This document shows positions 10,244-18,974 of a stretch of DNA of 64,000 nt, in pieces. Under the pieces are notes generated by a model. That model was given only the letters and a program-made list of their open reading frames with translations, ran no database searches and was not told where the DNA came from. The stretch spans positions 1 through 64,000 of the forward strand of contig JAPLSH010000008.1 in the NCBI GenBank assembly GCA_026398735.1, read 5' to 3'. Numbering within the stretch: the first letter of the stretch is position 1; each line of letters starts with the position of its first letter. Made by a program: the position numbers and the translations under genes. The stretch is from Pseudomonadota bacterium. GTDB taxonomy: Bacteria; Pseudomonadota; Gammaproteobacteria; Steroidobacterales; Steroidobacteraceae.

Positions 10244-10627
10244 TTAGATAATTTGGCGCGTGTGCCGGCGCAACCAAGCATCAAGGCGGTTCTTCTCAAA
10301 CGTTCTGGCTTCCAGAGAGCCGATCACAAAAGATAGCGTTGCCTTGCTTGATGCCTTGAGTTCAAGGCCATTGATACGCAGGAAAACATAGGTTGCCGCC
10401 AGGCCGACGCGCTTGTTACCGTCGATAAAGCCGTGGTTCATCGTCAGGCTTTCCCACAGTGCAGCAGCCTCTTCAATAAGGTCTTTATAGTAACCGGACT
10501 GAGGTCGAGCCAACGCTGCCTCAATCAATCCTGCGTCACGGATTCCCGGCGCACCGCCGAAATGCTCCAACTGGCGTTGGTGCAAGGCCAGCACATCCTG
10601 CATGTCCGGGTACCAAGTGGCGCCCAT
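10244..10627 (-). CDS. doc: Doc-family (Fic-fold) type II toxin
   Basis: HGFIDGNKRVGLAATYVFL Fic/Doc motif; downstream of a Phd-like gene. Confidence 0.9.
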   Translation of the reverse strand: MGATWYPDMQDVLALHQRQLEHFGGAPGIRDAGLIEAALARPQSGYYKDLIEEAAALWESLTMNHGFIDGNKRVGLAATYVFLRINGLELKASSKATLSFVIGSLEARTFEKNRLDAWLRRHTRQII

Positions 10628-10634
10628 ACCTGGA

Positions 10635-10865
10635 TTACTTGGCTAACGCTTTGTAGACCGCGCTGTACCGCTCGATGCTCTCTTCGTGATACCGGCGCAC
10701 CAGATCGCGAGTGCTGCCTTGACTCTGCTGCTGGTCGAACTGTGCCTTGGACATCACGACTGCCACATCACGGCCGTTCTTTTGGATCAGAACGGGCTCG
10801 CTGATGGCGTCTTCAAGAAGTTCACCAAAACGATTCTTGGCATCGGTGGCTTGCATGACTTTCAT
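10635..10865 (-). CDS. phd: Phd/YefM family antitoxin
   Basis: MKVMQATDAKNRFGELLEDAISEPVLIQKNGRDVAVVMS. Confidence 0.9.
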   Translation of the reverse strand: MKVMQATDAKNRFGELLEDAISEPVLIQKNGRDVAVVMSKAQFDQQQSQGSTRDLVRRYHEESIERYSAVYKALAK

Positions 10866-10912
10866 GATCAGCGCCTCGCCCTAGGGCAGACAAACAGGCT
10901 ATCTAACCTAAA

Positions 10913-10927
10913 TAGCTAAATTAGCTA
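10913..10927. promoter_or_regulatory. Perfect inverted repeat upstream of phd-doc (candidate operator)
   Basis: TAGCTAA-A-TTAGCTA, 48 bp upstream of the phd start. Confidence 0.6.
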
Positions 10928-10951
10928 GTTGAGTCAACCGATCCTGTCTGG

Positions 10952-12517
10952 TTACGGCAGGCGTACTGGCGCTGGCACACCGGGCGAGTGCTCCGGTCTT
11001 GCGCCACGCGGCGCGGCACTGCACACCCAGTCCACCGGCTGCTCGCCGTTGCCACCTTGCAGGTGCGCGACGTTCGGGTAGGCACACATCGTACGTGTGC
11101 CGGCCTTGGGCAGGTGCTGGGCCAGCACCACTTCCGGTGCGCGCGCACCCTCCACCCACTGCTCAAGGGTGCTGATCCAGTCAACGCTGTAGGCACCACT
11201 GCAATGACCCATCGCTGGCACCAAGAACAATCGGTAAAAGCTTTGGGTCTGCGGCAGACCGCCCTGCTTGGCCACTACGCTCTCGTAGTAGTTGATGGTC
11301 TGTTCAGTGGGAATGCCCGGGTCGGCCCAGCCGTGGTAGCTAACGATGCGGCCACCGCGTGACTTGAAAGCCGACAGGTCTGTGTTGAGCGCATCCAAGC
11401 CCGGTGCTCCACGTCGCGCCGCGATTAAGTCGCGCGCGGGATCGAGGCTGTACAGATCCCACTGCGGTGCATTCAATGCCACTGCAAACGTATCGACGGC
11501 CACATCCGACAAGCGCGACACGCTGCTACCCCAACCACTCTCGCTGCCCGGCGCCAGCCCCGGCGAAATCAGCTCGCCTGTCTTGGGATTGCGCAGTGCG
11601 CCAGAGATGCGATCGGCCACGGCCACCTGCTCTGCGGTCAAGCAACTGCCCGGCGCATCACCGGCCTTGCACGCAAGGCTGCTGGCTTTGAAGTCGCAGG
11701 CACGCGGGTCTTGTATCTCGCCGTCTTTGAGTCCATCGCGTGCATCGCACTGGGCCAAGGCACCCTTGTGCAGCAGGGCGAACTGGTCCGGCCCCAGCAC
11801 CGCTGGTTTGTCCTTGGGCAAGTTCGCCACCAGCGTACTGGTCCAACGTGCCTGCTGACGCATCCAATCATTGGCCGGTGCGCCAACCACCACGCCATCA
11901 AAATCTTCGGGGTATTGCTGCACGGCCTTAAGGCCTTGCTTGCCACCGGATGAACAACCATTCCAATAGGCATAGCGTGGCTGACCGCCATAGAACGCAG
12001 CGGTCAATGCCTTGCCCTTCACAACAGTCTCGTGCACGGCACGATGCGAGAAGTCGATGAGCTTTTCCGGATGACCAAACGCAAAGCTGCCACGACCGCC
12101 TTCATGGCCAGTGTCTGTGCCGGCTACTGCATAACCGCGACGCAGCGGCTCGCTCATGGCCGGCATCGGCACCGCACCACTCCAGCCACCGTTGCCCACC
12201 ATCATGAACTTGCCGTTCCAGCCCGATAGCGGCAGCCACAGCTGCATCTTGATGTCGGAGTCGGTGCTGGGAGTGAGGGTGACTGACACACGGCAATGCG
12301 CGGGCTGATCGCCCTCAGCCTTAAAGCTGACCGCAGCGGTAATGCGTGCCTGCGGCACTACCTGCTGCAGCACTGCATCACAGGAGAGCACAGGCGACTG
12401 ACCGGCGCGGGCCACACCTGCAGTCAGTGCACCTACACGGTGAAGAGGCTGTGCGGCAAAGGTGGTAGCAGCCAGCAGGGCTGCAGCGACGCTGCAAGCT
12501 ACGGTGCGTTTAACCAC
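10952..12517 (-). CDS. Tannase/feruloyl esterase family protein (copy 1)
   Basis: GCSSGGKQGLKAVQQYPEDFDGVVVGAPAN, TDTGHEGG, HGWADPGIPTEQTINYYE; GTG start at 12517 overlaps the upstream stop and gives a signal peptide; the ORF stays open to 12652. Confidence 0.88.
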   Translation of the reverse strand: MVKRTVACSVAAALLAATTFAAQPLHRVGALTAGVARAGQSPVLSCDAVLQQVVPQARITAAVSFKAEGDQPAHCRVSVTLTPSTDSDIKMQLWLPLSGWNGKFMMVGNGGWSGAVPMPAMSEPLRRGYAVAGTDTGHEGGRGSFAFGHPEKLIDFSHRAVHETVVKGKALTAAFYGGQPRYAYWNGCSSGGKQGLKAVQQYPEDFDGVVVGAPANDWMRQQARWTSTLVANLPKDKPAVLGPDQFALLHKGALAQCDARDGLKDGEIQDPRACDFKASSLACKAGDAPGSCLTAEQVAVADRISGALRNPKTGELISPGLAPGSESGWGSSVSRLSDVAVDTFAVALNAPQWDLYSLDPARDLIAARRGAPGLDALNTDLSAFKSRGGRIVSYHGWADPGIPTEQTINYYESVVAKQGGLPQTQSFYRLFLVPAMGHCSGAYSVDWISTLEQWVEGARAPEVVLAQHLPKAGTRTMCAYPNVAHLQGGNGEQPVDWVCSAAPRGARPEHSPGVPAPVRLP

Positions 12518-12896
12518 CGGCAGCACGCAGGGTATGACTGGCCAGAGGCGCTGCACTGCCATCGGCCCGCAGGATTTGGAAGTCGATCGCATCGGCACTG
12601 ACTTTGCCAATGTAATTGAAGCGCACGTCGGCATTGGCAATGCGACGCACACCCCAGAAGGTCAGCAGGTCTACGTCGAGCTTGCCGTCCATGATCTGCA
12701 CGTCGGGTGCACCGTTGATCCCAGCCAACTTGCCCGTTACCACCTGGCCTTGTTGGCTGAGCTCGACGATGAAAGGCACCGCCTGACCCGTCGGCAACTT
12801 GACCTCACCGGTCCACTTACCGGTGATATCTGCCGCCCAGGTCTGGGCGCTGCACAGCAGCGCCACCGCGATTCCCAACAGCAACTGCTTACGCAT
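12510..12896 (-). CDS. Small exported protein of unknown function
   Basis: Signal peptide MRKQLLLGIAVALLCSAQTWA; DITGKWTGEVKLPTGQAVPFIVELSQQGQ... Confidence 0.7.
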   Translation of the reverse strand: MRKQLLLGIAVALLCSAQTWAADITGKWTGEVKLPTGQAVPFIVELSQQGQVVTGKLAGINGAPDVQIMDGKLDVDLLTFWGVRRIANADVRFNYIGKVSADAIDFQILRADGSAAPLASHTLRAAGG

Positions 12897-12928
12897 GACC
12901 CCGGGCCTCAGTGGTGACTGTTTACAGA

Positions 12929-14614
12929 TCAGGGCGACGAGATAGGCGCACCGAGTTTGGCTGGCGAGTGATCAGGCCGCGCGCCGCGCGGACCTGCACT
13001 GCACACCCAGTCAACCGGCTGTTCGCCGTTACCACCCTGCAAGCGCGCCACATTCGGATAAGCGCACATCGTGCGCGTGCCGAATTGCGGCGCGAACACC
13101 ACCGCACCCGGCGGCGGTGTTGCGGGCGCTTGACCCGGCGGCGGCAAATGCTGTGCGAGCACAACATCGGGCGCACGTGCACCCTCAACCCACTGCTCCA
13201 GCGTGCTGATCCAATCAAAGCTGTAAGCACCACCGCAATGGCCCATCGCCGGCACCAGGAACAAGCGATAGAAATCCTGCGCCTGTGCCATGCCACCTTG
13301 CTTGGCCACCACGCTCTCGTAGTAGTTGATGCTGTTCTCGGTGGGGATGAACGGATCCGCCCAGCCGTGATAGCCGACTATCTTGCCGCCACGTGCCTTA
13401 AAGGCTGACAAATCGGTTGAGGTAGCACGCAGCGTACCGATCACCGAGCGCTCGGCGGCCAGCACATCCTTGGACACATCAAGCGTGTTGTAGTCCCAGT
13501 CTTGATTGTTGGCAGCCAAGGCGAACGTATCGGCACCCGTGTCCCAGCGACGGCTTACCACCGGTCCCCAGGTCATCTCGCTGCCCGGCGGCATGCCCGG
13601 GTACACCAGTTCGCCCGATGCCATGCGCACCGGGGCATAGATTTTGTCGGCTACTGCAGCCTGCTCTGCCGTCAAGCAACTGCCGGCCGCATCACCGGCC
13701 TTACACACCAAGCTGCTGGCCTTGAAGTCACAGGCGCGCGGGTCCTGCACTTCGCCATCTTTGAGTCCATCGCGCGCATCGCACTGCGCCAACACACCCT
13801 TGTTGAGGATGGCGAACTGACTGGTACCGAGCACAGCCGATTGCCCCTTGGGCAAGTTGGCAATGTTGGCAACCAACGACTGCGCTTGCAGACGCACCCA
13901 GTTGTTGGCCGGTGCGCCAGCGATGACGCCATCAAAGTCCTCGGGGTAAGCCTGCACTTCCTTGAGGCCTTGCTTGCCACCGGATGAACAGCCGTTCCAA
14001 TACGAATAGCGCGGTTGACCGCCATAGAACGCCGTGGTGAGTGCTTTGCCCTTGACCACAGTCTCGTGCACCGCCCGCTGCGCGAAGTCAGTGAGCTTTT
14101 CGGGATGACCAAAGGCAAACGTGCCGCGGCCGCCTTCATGACCTGTGTCGGTGCCGGCAACGGCATAACCACGGCGCAGCGGCTCGGTCATGGCAGGCAG
14201 CGGCAGCGCGCCATTCCAGCCGCCGTTACCGACCATCATGAACTTGCCGTTCCACTTCTCGAGCGGCAACCACAGTTCCATCTTGATGTCCGAATCGCTA
14301 CTCGGCGCCAGCGTGGCCGCGATGCGGCAATGCGCCGGCAGATCGACGGGCTTGGTGCCTGCGGCGGCGCCCGGCGGTGTGAACGGACCGGCTTTGACCG
14401 ACACCGCGCTGGTGATGCGTGCTTGCGGCAGCGCCTGCTGCGCGAGCTTGTCGCAGGACAGCGCTGGTGCCTGACCAGCGCGAGCGATATCGGCTGTGAG
14501 CGCACCCACGCGACGTGCAGCAGGCTGTGCGGCCAGTGCTGCACTGACCGCCACGGCGACTGCGCCGGTGGTGAACAACGCGAGCTTCAAGGTCTTTGCA
14601 GAGTAATGAGTCAT
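12929..14614 (-). CDS. Tannase/feruloyl esterase family protein (copy 2, tandem paralogue)
   Basis: Same motifs as copy 1 (GCSSGGKQGLKEVQAYPEDFDGVIAGAPANNW, HGWADPFIPTENSINYYE); start at MTHYSAKTLKLALF. Confidence 0.9.
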   Translation of the reverse strand: MTHYSAKTLKLALFTTGAVAVAVSAALAAQPAARRVGALTADIARAGQAPALSCDKLAQQALPQARITSAVSVKAGPFTPPGAAAGTKPVDLPAHCRIAATLAPSSDSDIKMELWLPLEKWNGKFMMVGNGGWNGALPLPAMTEPLRRGYAVAGTDTGHEGGRGTFAFGHPEKLTDFAQRAVHETVVKGKALTTAFYGGQPRYSYWNGCSSGGKQGLKEVQAYPEDFDGVIAGAPANNWVRLQAQSLVANIANLPKGQSAVLGTSQFAILNKGVLAQCDARDGLKDGEVQDPRACDFKASSLVCKAGDAAGSCLTAEQAAVADKIYAPVRMASGELVYPGMPPGSEMTWGPVVSRRWDTGADTFALAANNQDWDYNTLDVSKDVLAAERSVIGTLRATSTDLSAFKARGGKIVGYHGWADPFIPTENSINYYESVVAKQGGMAQAQDFYRLFLVPAMGHCGGAYSFDWISTLEQWVEGARAPDVVLAQHLPPPGQAPATPPPGAVVFAPQFGTRTMCAYPNVARLQGGNGEQPVDWVCSAGPRGARPDHSPAKLGAPISSP

Positions 14615-14624
14615 GGCGTGTACC

Positions 14625-15824
14625 TCAGCGCTTGTCGACGACAACACGGCCGGCCTTAAGCACGACCTTGGTCTTTAGAAAATCATGAAAATCTACTAGC
14701 GGATTGCCATCAAGCAGCACGATGTCCGCGCGCTTGCCCGGCTCCAGCGTGCCGACTTCATCCTGCATGTTCAGATAGGCGGCCGTGTTAGGACCCAGAA
14801 TGCGCAGCACGTCCTGCGCCGAGAACATCACCATCAAAGACTTCAGCTGATGTTCGAGCACATCTTTGACCGGGAAGTTCTGGTCCGAGCCATAGCCCAA
14901 CGCCGTGCCGCCGCTGGCATCCCAGATGCGGCGTGCATTGATCAGCGTATAGGCACCCTCGGTGCCCAATGCACGACCCTTCTCATCACGATTGGCACCA
15001 GCGATGGTCTCTGGCCACGCAAGACCCGTGCGAAAGCGCGGCAGGTTGTCCTTGGCAAAGACATCGATGACCGGTGCACCAAAGCTGACTAACTCCAGCA
15101 CGATGGTGCCGGGCTTCACGATGGCATCGGCATCATCAAAGCCCATGAAGTCTTTGTTGGGCAGATGCACCTGACGACGCACGCCTGCCTGCGTGGCGGC
15201 AACCATGGCGGGCGTAGAGACCGCGTGCACATTGATCTGCACGCCTGCCTTAGCGCCCTCGTCTACCGCAGCGCGCAGCAGATCCAGTTCTGCAAAAGGC
15301 GTGAACGGCTCTGGCGTGATGGCGATCTCACCGGTGTGGCGGATGCCCTTGGCGGCCATCGCGCGGATCGCGGCGCGCGCTTCCTCGGGTGTGCCGCGCA
15401 GATTCAGGCGCTCTGAAGGCAGCACCCGCGGGCCGTTGAGCTCGCCCTTGTCGATCTTGTCGCGCAGCACGATGTTGCCATCACCAGGACCGCCGCCCGA
15501 CAGCACGGTGGTAAAGCCAGCCTCGATCAGCTCGGCCATCTGCTGCTTTTCGAGCGGCCCGGTGTTGATGTGCTTGTGGGCGTCCAAAAAGCCCGGAACC
15601 GCCGTCATGCCGCGGGCATCTATGACAGTGCCAACCTTCTGGCTGGGCGCACCCGGCGTGACTTCGACGATCTTGCCGCCGCGCACGACGATGGCGCCGG
15701 ACTCAAACACCACGCCATTGGCGATCATGATGCGTGCGTTGATGACGGTGGCGTCCTGCGCGGTTGCCGGCAGTGCCAGCGGCAGGACCAGGCCCGTGAA
15801 CAGGCCAATCAGATAGCGTTTCAT
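14625..15824 (-). CDS. Exported amidohydrolase family protein
   Basis: Signal peptide MKRYLIGLFTGLVLPLALPATAQ; VPGFLDAHKHINTGP metal motif; GTLEPGKRADIVLLDGNPL C-terminus. Confidence 0.88.
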   Translation of the reverse strand: MKRYLIGLFTGLVLPLALPATAQDATVINARIMIANGVVFESGAIVVRGGKIVEVTPGAPSQKVGTVIDARGMTAVPGFLDAHKHINTGPLEKQQMAELIEAGFTTVLSGGGPGDGNIVLRDKIDKGELNGPRVLPSERLNLRGTPEEARAAIRAMAAKGIRHTGEIAITPEPFTPFAELDLLRAAVDEGAKAGVQINVHAVSTPAMVAATQAGVRRQVHLPNKDFMGFDDADAIVKPGTIVLELVSFGAPVIDVFAKDNLPRFRTGLAWPETIAGANRDEKGRALGTEGAYTLINARRIWDASGGTALGYGSDQNFPVKDVLEHQLKSLMVMFSAQDVLRILGPNTAAYLNMQDEVGTLEPGKRADIVLLDGNPLVDFHDFLKTKVVLKAGRVVVDKR

Positions 15825-15911
15825 TCGACGTTGCTCCCCAAAGCTGCCTTTGCAGAACATACGTTACAGCGGGGCTGGCGCGGACATCGCGGGGGGGGGC
15901 TATTGGGCGGC

Positions 15912-16313
15912 CTAGCGCACTTCGGACAGCAACTCCGGGTGCCGATCCAGCACCTTCAGCAGTTTGACCAGCGCCAACGGTGGCTTGGCCTTGCCGTTTT
16001 CGTAACGCGAGAACGCATTGACACCACCCCCGAAGATTTCCGCGGCCTCGCGCTGATCAAGATCGAGCTTCTTGCGAACGCTCGCGATGAACTGCGGGTC
16101 AACCAATGAGGCATTGACCAGCTTGTTGAAGGCCTGGATACCGTCCATCACGCGACGGGACTGGTCAGCGTCCAACACGGCCTCGTCACAGGCCGGACAA
16201 AAATCGCCCGTGACATTCACAATGACTGTCGATTGACCCTTATAAACATGGGTCAAATCGCGAGTTTCATGCAGCAACTTTGCAGCTGCGCAATTCGGAC
16301 ATTTCATGTTCAC
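15912..16313 (-). CDS. mqsA: MqsA-type antitoxin (CXXC zinc domain + HTH)
   Basis: MKCPNCAAAKL...GDFCPACDEAVL plus HTH DLDQREAAEIFGGGVNAFSRYENGKAKPPLALVKLLKVLDRHPELL. Confidence 0.92.
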   Translation of the reverse strand: MNMKCPNCAAAKLLHETRDLTHVYKGQSTVIVNVTGDFCPACDEAVLDADQSRRVMDGIQAFNKLVNASLVDPQFIASVRKKLDLDQREAAEIFGGGVNAFSRYENGKAKPPLALVKLLKVLDRHPELLSEVR

Positions 16314-16606
16314 AGCTCCTTGAACGACACGATCAACACGTCGTCGACCACGGTCAGCTTCAAATAGATCTGGCCTCGCGACGTATAGGGCCTATAGACG
16401 TCCTGCCATATCCGGTGGTCACCATGCGATGTCATGCTCTTGTAGAAGTCCGATGGTGTCAGTGACTTCACAACCTCCACCATGCCATCGAAATCCAAGC
16501 CGATGGCCAATGCGCCATCACGCGCGCTTCGGGTCGTGCGCACCCGCCCCGCAATTGCCAAAGCGTGCACAGCCGAGAGCTTGCAATGAGGCGCGTATTT
16601 CTCCAT
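16310..16606 (-). CDS. mqsR: MqsR-type mRNA interferase toxin
   Basis: MEKYAPHCKLSAVHALA...MVEVVKSLTPSDFYKSMTSHGDHRIWQDVYRPYT...IYLKLTVVDDVLIVSFKEL; toxin-first order. Confidence 0.93.
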   Translation of the reverse strand: MEKYAPHCKLSAVHALAIAGRVRTTRSARDGALAIGLDFDGMVEVVKSLTPSDFYKSMTSHGDHRIWQDVYRPYTSRGQIYLKLTVVDDVLIVSFKEL

Positions 16607-16612
16607 TTAAAT

Positions 16613-16629
16613 TTAACCTAGTTGGTTAA
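16613..16629. promoter_or_regulatory. Candidate MqsA operator palindrome
   Basis: TTAACC-TAGTT-GGTTAA immediately upstream of mqsR. Confidence 0.65.
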
Positions 16630-16730
16630 TAACAGCAAGTAAGCGCTCGGGCGCTGCTGACGAGGCTAAGCGCATGGTGTGGAGGTGTCGGTAAGGAAAA
16701 CGGCCGGATTTACGCAGTTTCAGCTAATGC

Positions 16731-17258
16731 TCAACGTGGCGGCGGGCACTCGATGGGCGGGACGGAACTGTCGGGCTGGGAGGCTGCCCTCATGTCGTCA
16801 AACAGGTGGCTGTAGGCCTCTTCCTTGTCCTGGCCCAAGCCACGCAGCTTGCCCCCGGTTGACGGCTTCTCGGACTCAAACCGGAATGCACTGGGCGGTG
16901 TTTTGCACGGTTTGGCCAGCGCGCGCGGCGCCGGACTGAAGGTGGCTTTGCCATCGTCGACGGCAGGCTTGGGCACGCTGCGACTTGCAGCGCCACTGAG
17001 TTCGCTCTGCCAATCGAGCGATATCGCCGTTGACGGCGGCTCTGCCGGCGCTTCGGCTACCGGTGTTACTGGCACCTGTGGCTGGCGATTCCGCGGCGCG
17101 CTGCGCACCGGTGGCGCGGCCCTGACTGCGGAGTCTGATGCCGGCGGCGGCAGCCACACAGTAATAGGCAAGGCACGCATGTCTTGTGTCGTGCCGTGTG
17201 ATGCGGGGCCACGCGTTGACCACAATGCCAACACCAACAGCGCATGCACCAGCAGCAC
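16731..17258 (-). CDS. Hypothetical Pro/Ala-rich exported protein
   Basis: Hydrophobic N-terminus LLVHALLVLALWS then low-complexity region; no family recognised. Confidence 0.45.
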   Translation of the reverse strand: MLLVHALLVLALWSTRGPASHGTTQDMRALPITVWLPPPASDSAVRAAPPVRSAPRNRQPQVPVTPVAEAPAEPPSTAISLDWQSELSGAASRSVPKPAVDDGKATFSPAPRALAKPCKTPPSAFRFESEKPSTGGKLRGLGQDKEEAYSHLFDDMRAASQPDSSVPPIECPPPR

Positions 17259-17382
17259 TGCAAGGAGCCCTGCGATGCGTCGACCTTGGTGGCGGGCAGT
17301 GGTGTGTGAAATACAGATGCCCGGTGTGAAGTGGTCGTATTAACCAGACTCGCTGCGATGCCAGAGGTTCCCGGTTTGCAGC

Positions 17383-17401
17383 TATACGTCTATGCCGTAT
17401 A
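17383..17401. promoter_or_regulatory. Inverted repeat upstream of HTH antitoxin-like gene
   Basis: TATACG-TCTATGC-CGTATA. Confidence 0.45.
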
Positions 17402-17435
17402 CGATAAAGCTCATAAAACATCCGCGAGGAAATAG

Positions 17436-17708
17436 ATGGCTAAGGCAAAGCGCAATGTTGGCCTGGAGATACTCAAGGGCATTCGCGAGATCAATCGAGG
17501 AGAGCCCGGACGGATCGCCAAAGTACCGGCTGTGGCGGATGTGCGGGCGCGAACGGGGCTTTCGCAATCAGCGTTTGCGAGACTTATGGGCGTCTCGGTG
17601 CGCACTCTGCAGGAATGGGAACAGGGACGCCGTGCGCCGTCAGGCGCAGCACGCACATTGATTCTGGTAGCAGCTAAAAACCCAGCGGCCCTTGCTGAAG
17701 TGGCTTAG
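17436..17708 (+). CDS. NadS/HigA-like HTH antitoxin (orphan)
   Basis: DVRARTGLSQSAFARLMGVSVRTLQEWEQGRRAPSGAARTLI; no toxin ORF adjacent. Confidence 0.8.
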   Translation: MAKAKRNVGLEILKGIREINRGEPGRIAKVPAVADVRARTGLSQSAFARLMGVSVRTLQEWEQGRRAPSGAARTLILVAAKNPAALAEVA

Positions 17709-17749
17709 CGCGCTATCCTGCGGGCTCAAACAAAAAACCGGGGATTCAC

Positions 17750-18244
17750 ATGAAGTCGATCATCAAGACTGTGGCCATCGCTGCGTTAGCCTGCCTGTCG
17801 CTGCCGGCACTGGCAGATGTGTCGCTCAACGGCGTGCGTGTTGGCGCCAAAGACTCGGCCGCTGTCGCAAAGTTTTATCAGGCTGCTTTCGGCATGCAGG
17901 AAGTGCAGCGCATCCAAACGCCGCAGATGCTCGAGATCATGTTGAACTTCGGTGCGACACCCGTTGCTGCACAAGCCACGCGTGCCGCAAGGGATGGCAG
18001 CGACATCGTGATCATGTCGCGCCCTGCAGACGACAGCAAAGACGTGATGCCTCACATCGTGCTCAACGTGACCGACATGGCAGCAACAGTGAAGGCATTA
18101 AAAGCCGCCGGCGGCACGATGGAGCGCGAGCCGTTTGAGTTTGGCAAGACCGGCATCTTTATCGGGATGGCGATCGACCCGGCTGGCAATCACGTTGAGC
18201 TGATTCAGCAGCCCAAGGCTGCGGCTGCGCCATCCAAGAAATAG
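17750..18244 (+). CDS. Exported VOC (glyoxalase-fold) family protein
   Basis: Signal peptide MKSIIKTVAIAALACLSLPALA; VOC pattern ...AKFYQAAFGMQEVQ..., IFIGMAIDPAGNHVELIQQP. Confidence 0.82.
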   Translation: MKSIIKTVAIAALACLSLPALADVSLNGVRVGAKDSAAVAKFYQAAFGMQEVQRIQTPQMLEIMLNFGATPVAAQATRAARDGSDIVIMSRPADDSKDVMPHIVLNVTDMAATVKALKAAGGTMEREPFEFGKTGIFIGMAIDPAGNHVELIQQPKAAAAPSKK

Positions 18245-18275
18245 CTTGAGTGCCCCTCGCGCAGAGGTGCCTTGA

Positions 18276-18974
18276 TCAGACGGATAAGCCCACAACCCGG
18301 CTCACACAACTGCGGTGGATCTGCCGCAGTTGCTCCGCATACAGCCCTTGCAGCGTAGGCAACTGATGGTGCCCCACCCCTGCGGGGATCGGCACCAACT
18401 GCGGCACCGTCAGCGTGACGCAGCCTGCCGCATGGGCAGAACGCGCGCCGGTGGGTGAGTCCTCTATAGCAAGACAGTGCTGCGGCGCTACGCCCAAGCG
18501 CGATGCCGCAGTCAGATACGCCTCTGGATGTGGCTTGCCTTGGCTCACATCGTCGCCGGCCACCACGGTGGCAAACGAGCCAGCAGGCAACGCAGGCAGC
18601 AGCGCATCAACAAATCGCCGCCAAGACATCGTGACCAGCGCGCAGGGAATACCCGCTGCGCCAAGGTCTGCGAGCAACTCCCGCGCGCCCGGTCGCCAAG
18701 GCACACGCTGACGCACACGTTCAATCACGCCATCGAGCAACAGATGAACAATATCGTCGATGGGCAGTTGCAGCTCGCCATGCAGTGCCATGTAGCGTGC
18801 CGAGTCGCGCAGATCACGACCCACCAACGCATGACCATGCGCTTGCGTCCACGCGCCATTGCCATGCTCGGCCACAATCTCGAATTCGCGTGCGATCCAA
18901 TAGTCTTCGGTGTCGACCAACGTGCCGTCCATGTCCCACAGCACTGCGGCGAGCGGCGAATGCAGATCGGTCAC
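18276..18974 (-). CDS. HAD family hydrolase (phosphoglycolate phosphatase/beta-PGM-like)
   Basis: VLWDMDGTLVDTEDYW, LVTMSWRR, GKPHPEAYLTAASRLGVAPQHCLAIEDSPTGARSAHAAG. Confidence 0.9.
   Translation of the reverse strand: MTDLHSPLAAVLWDMDGTLVDTEDYWIAREFEIVAEHGNGAWTQAHGHALVGRDLRDSARYMALHGELQLPIDDIVHLLLDGVIERVRQRVPWRPGARELLADLGAAGIPCALVTMSWRRFVDALLPALPAGSFATVVAGDDVSQGKPHPEAYLTAASRLGVAPQHCLAIEDSPTGARSAHAAGCVTLTVPQLVPIPAGVGHHQLPTLQGLYAEQLRQIHRSCVSRVVGLSV

Noticed and set aside
17392-17661. Possible toxin ORF MPYTIKLIKHPRGNR... overlapping the HTH antitoxin
   Set aside because: Only ~15 residues precede the antitoxin start; the rest is an out-of-frame reading of the antitoxin gene.
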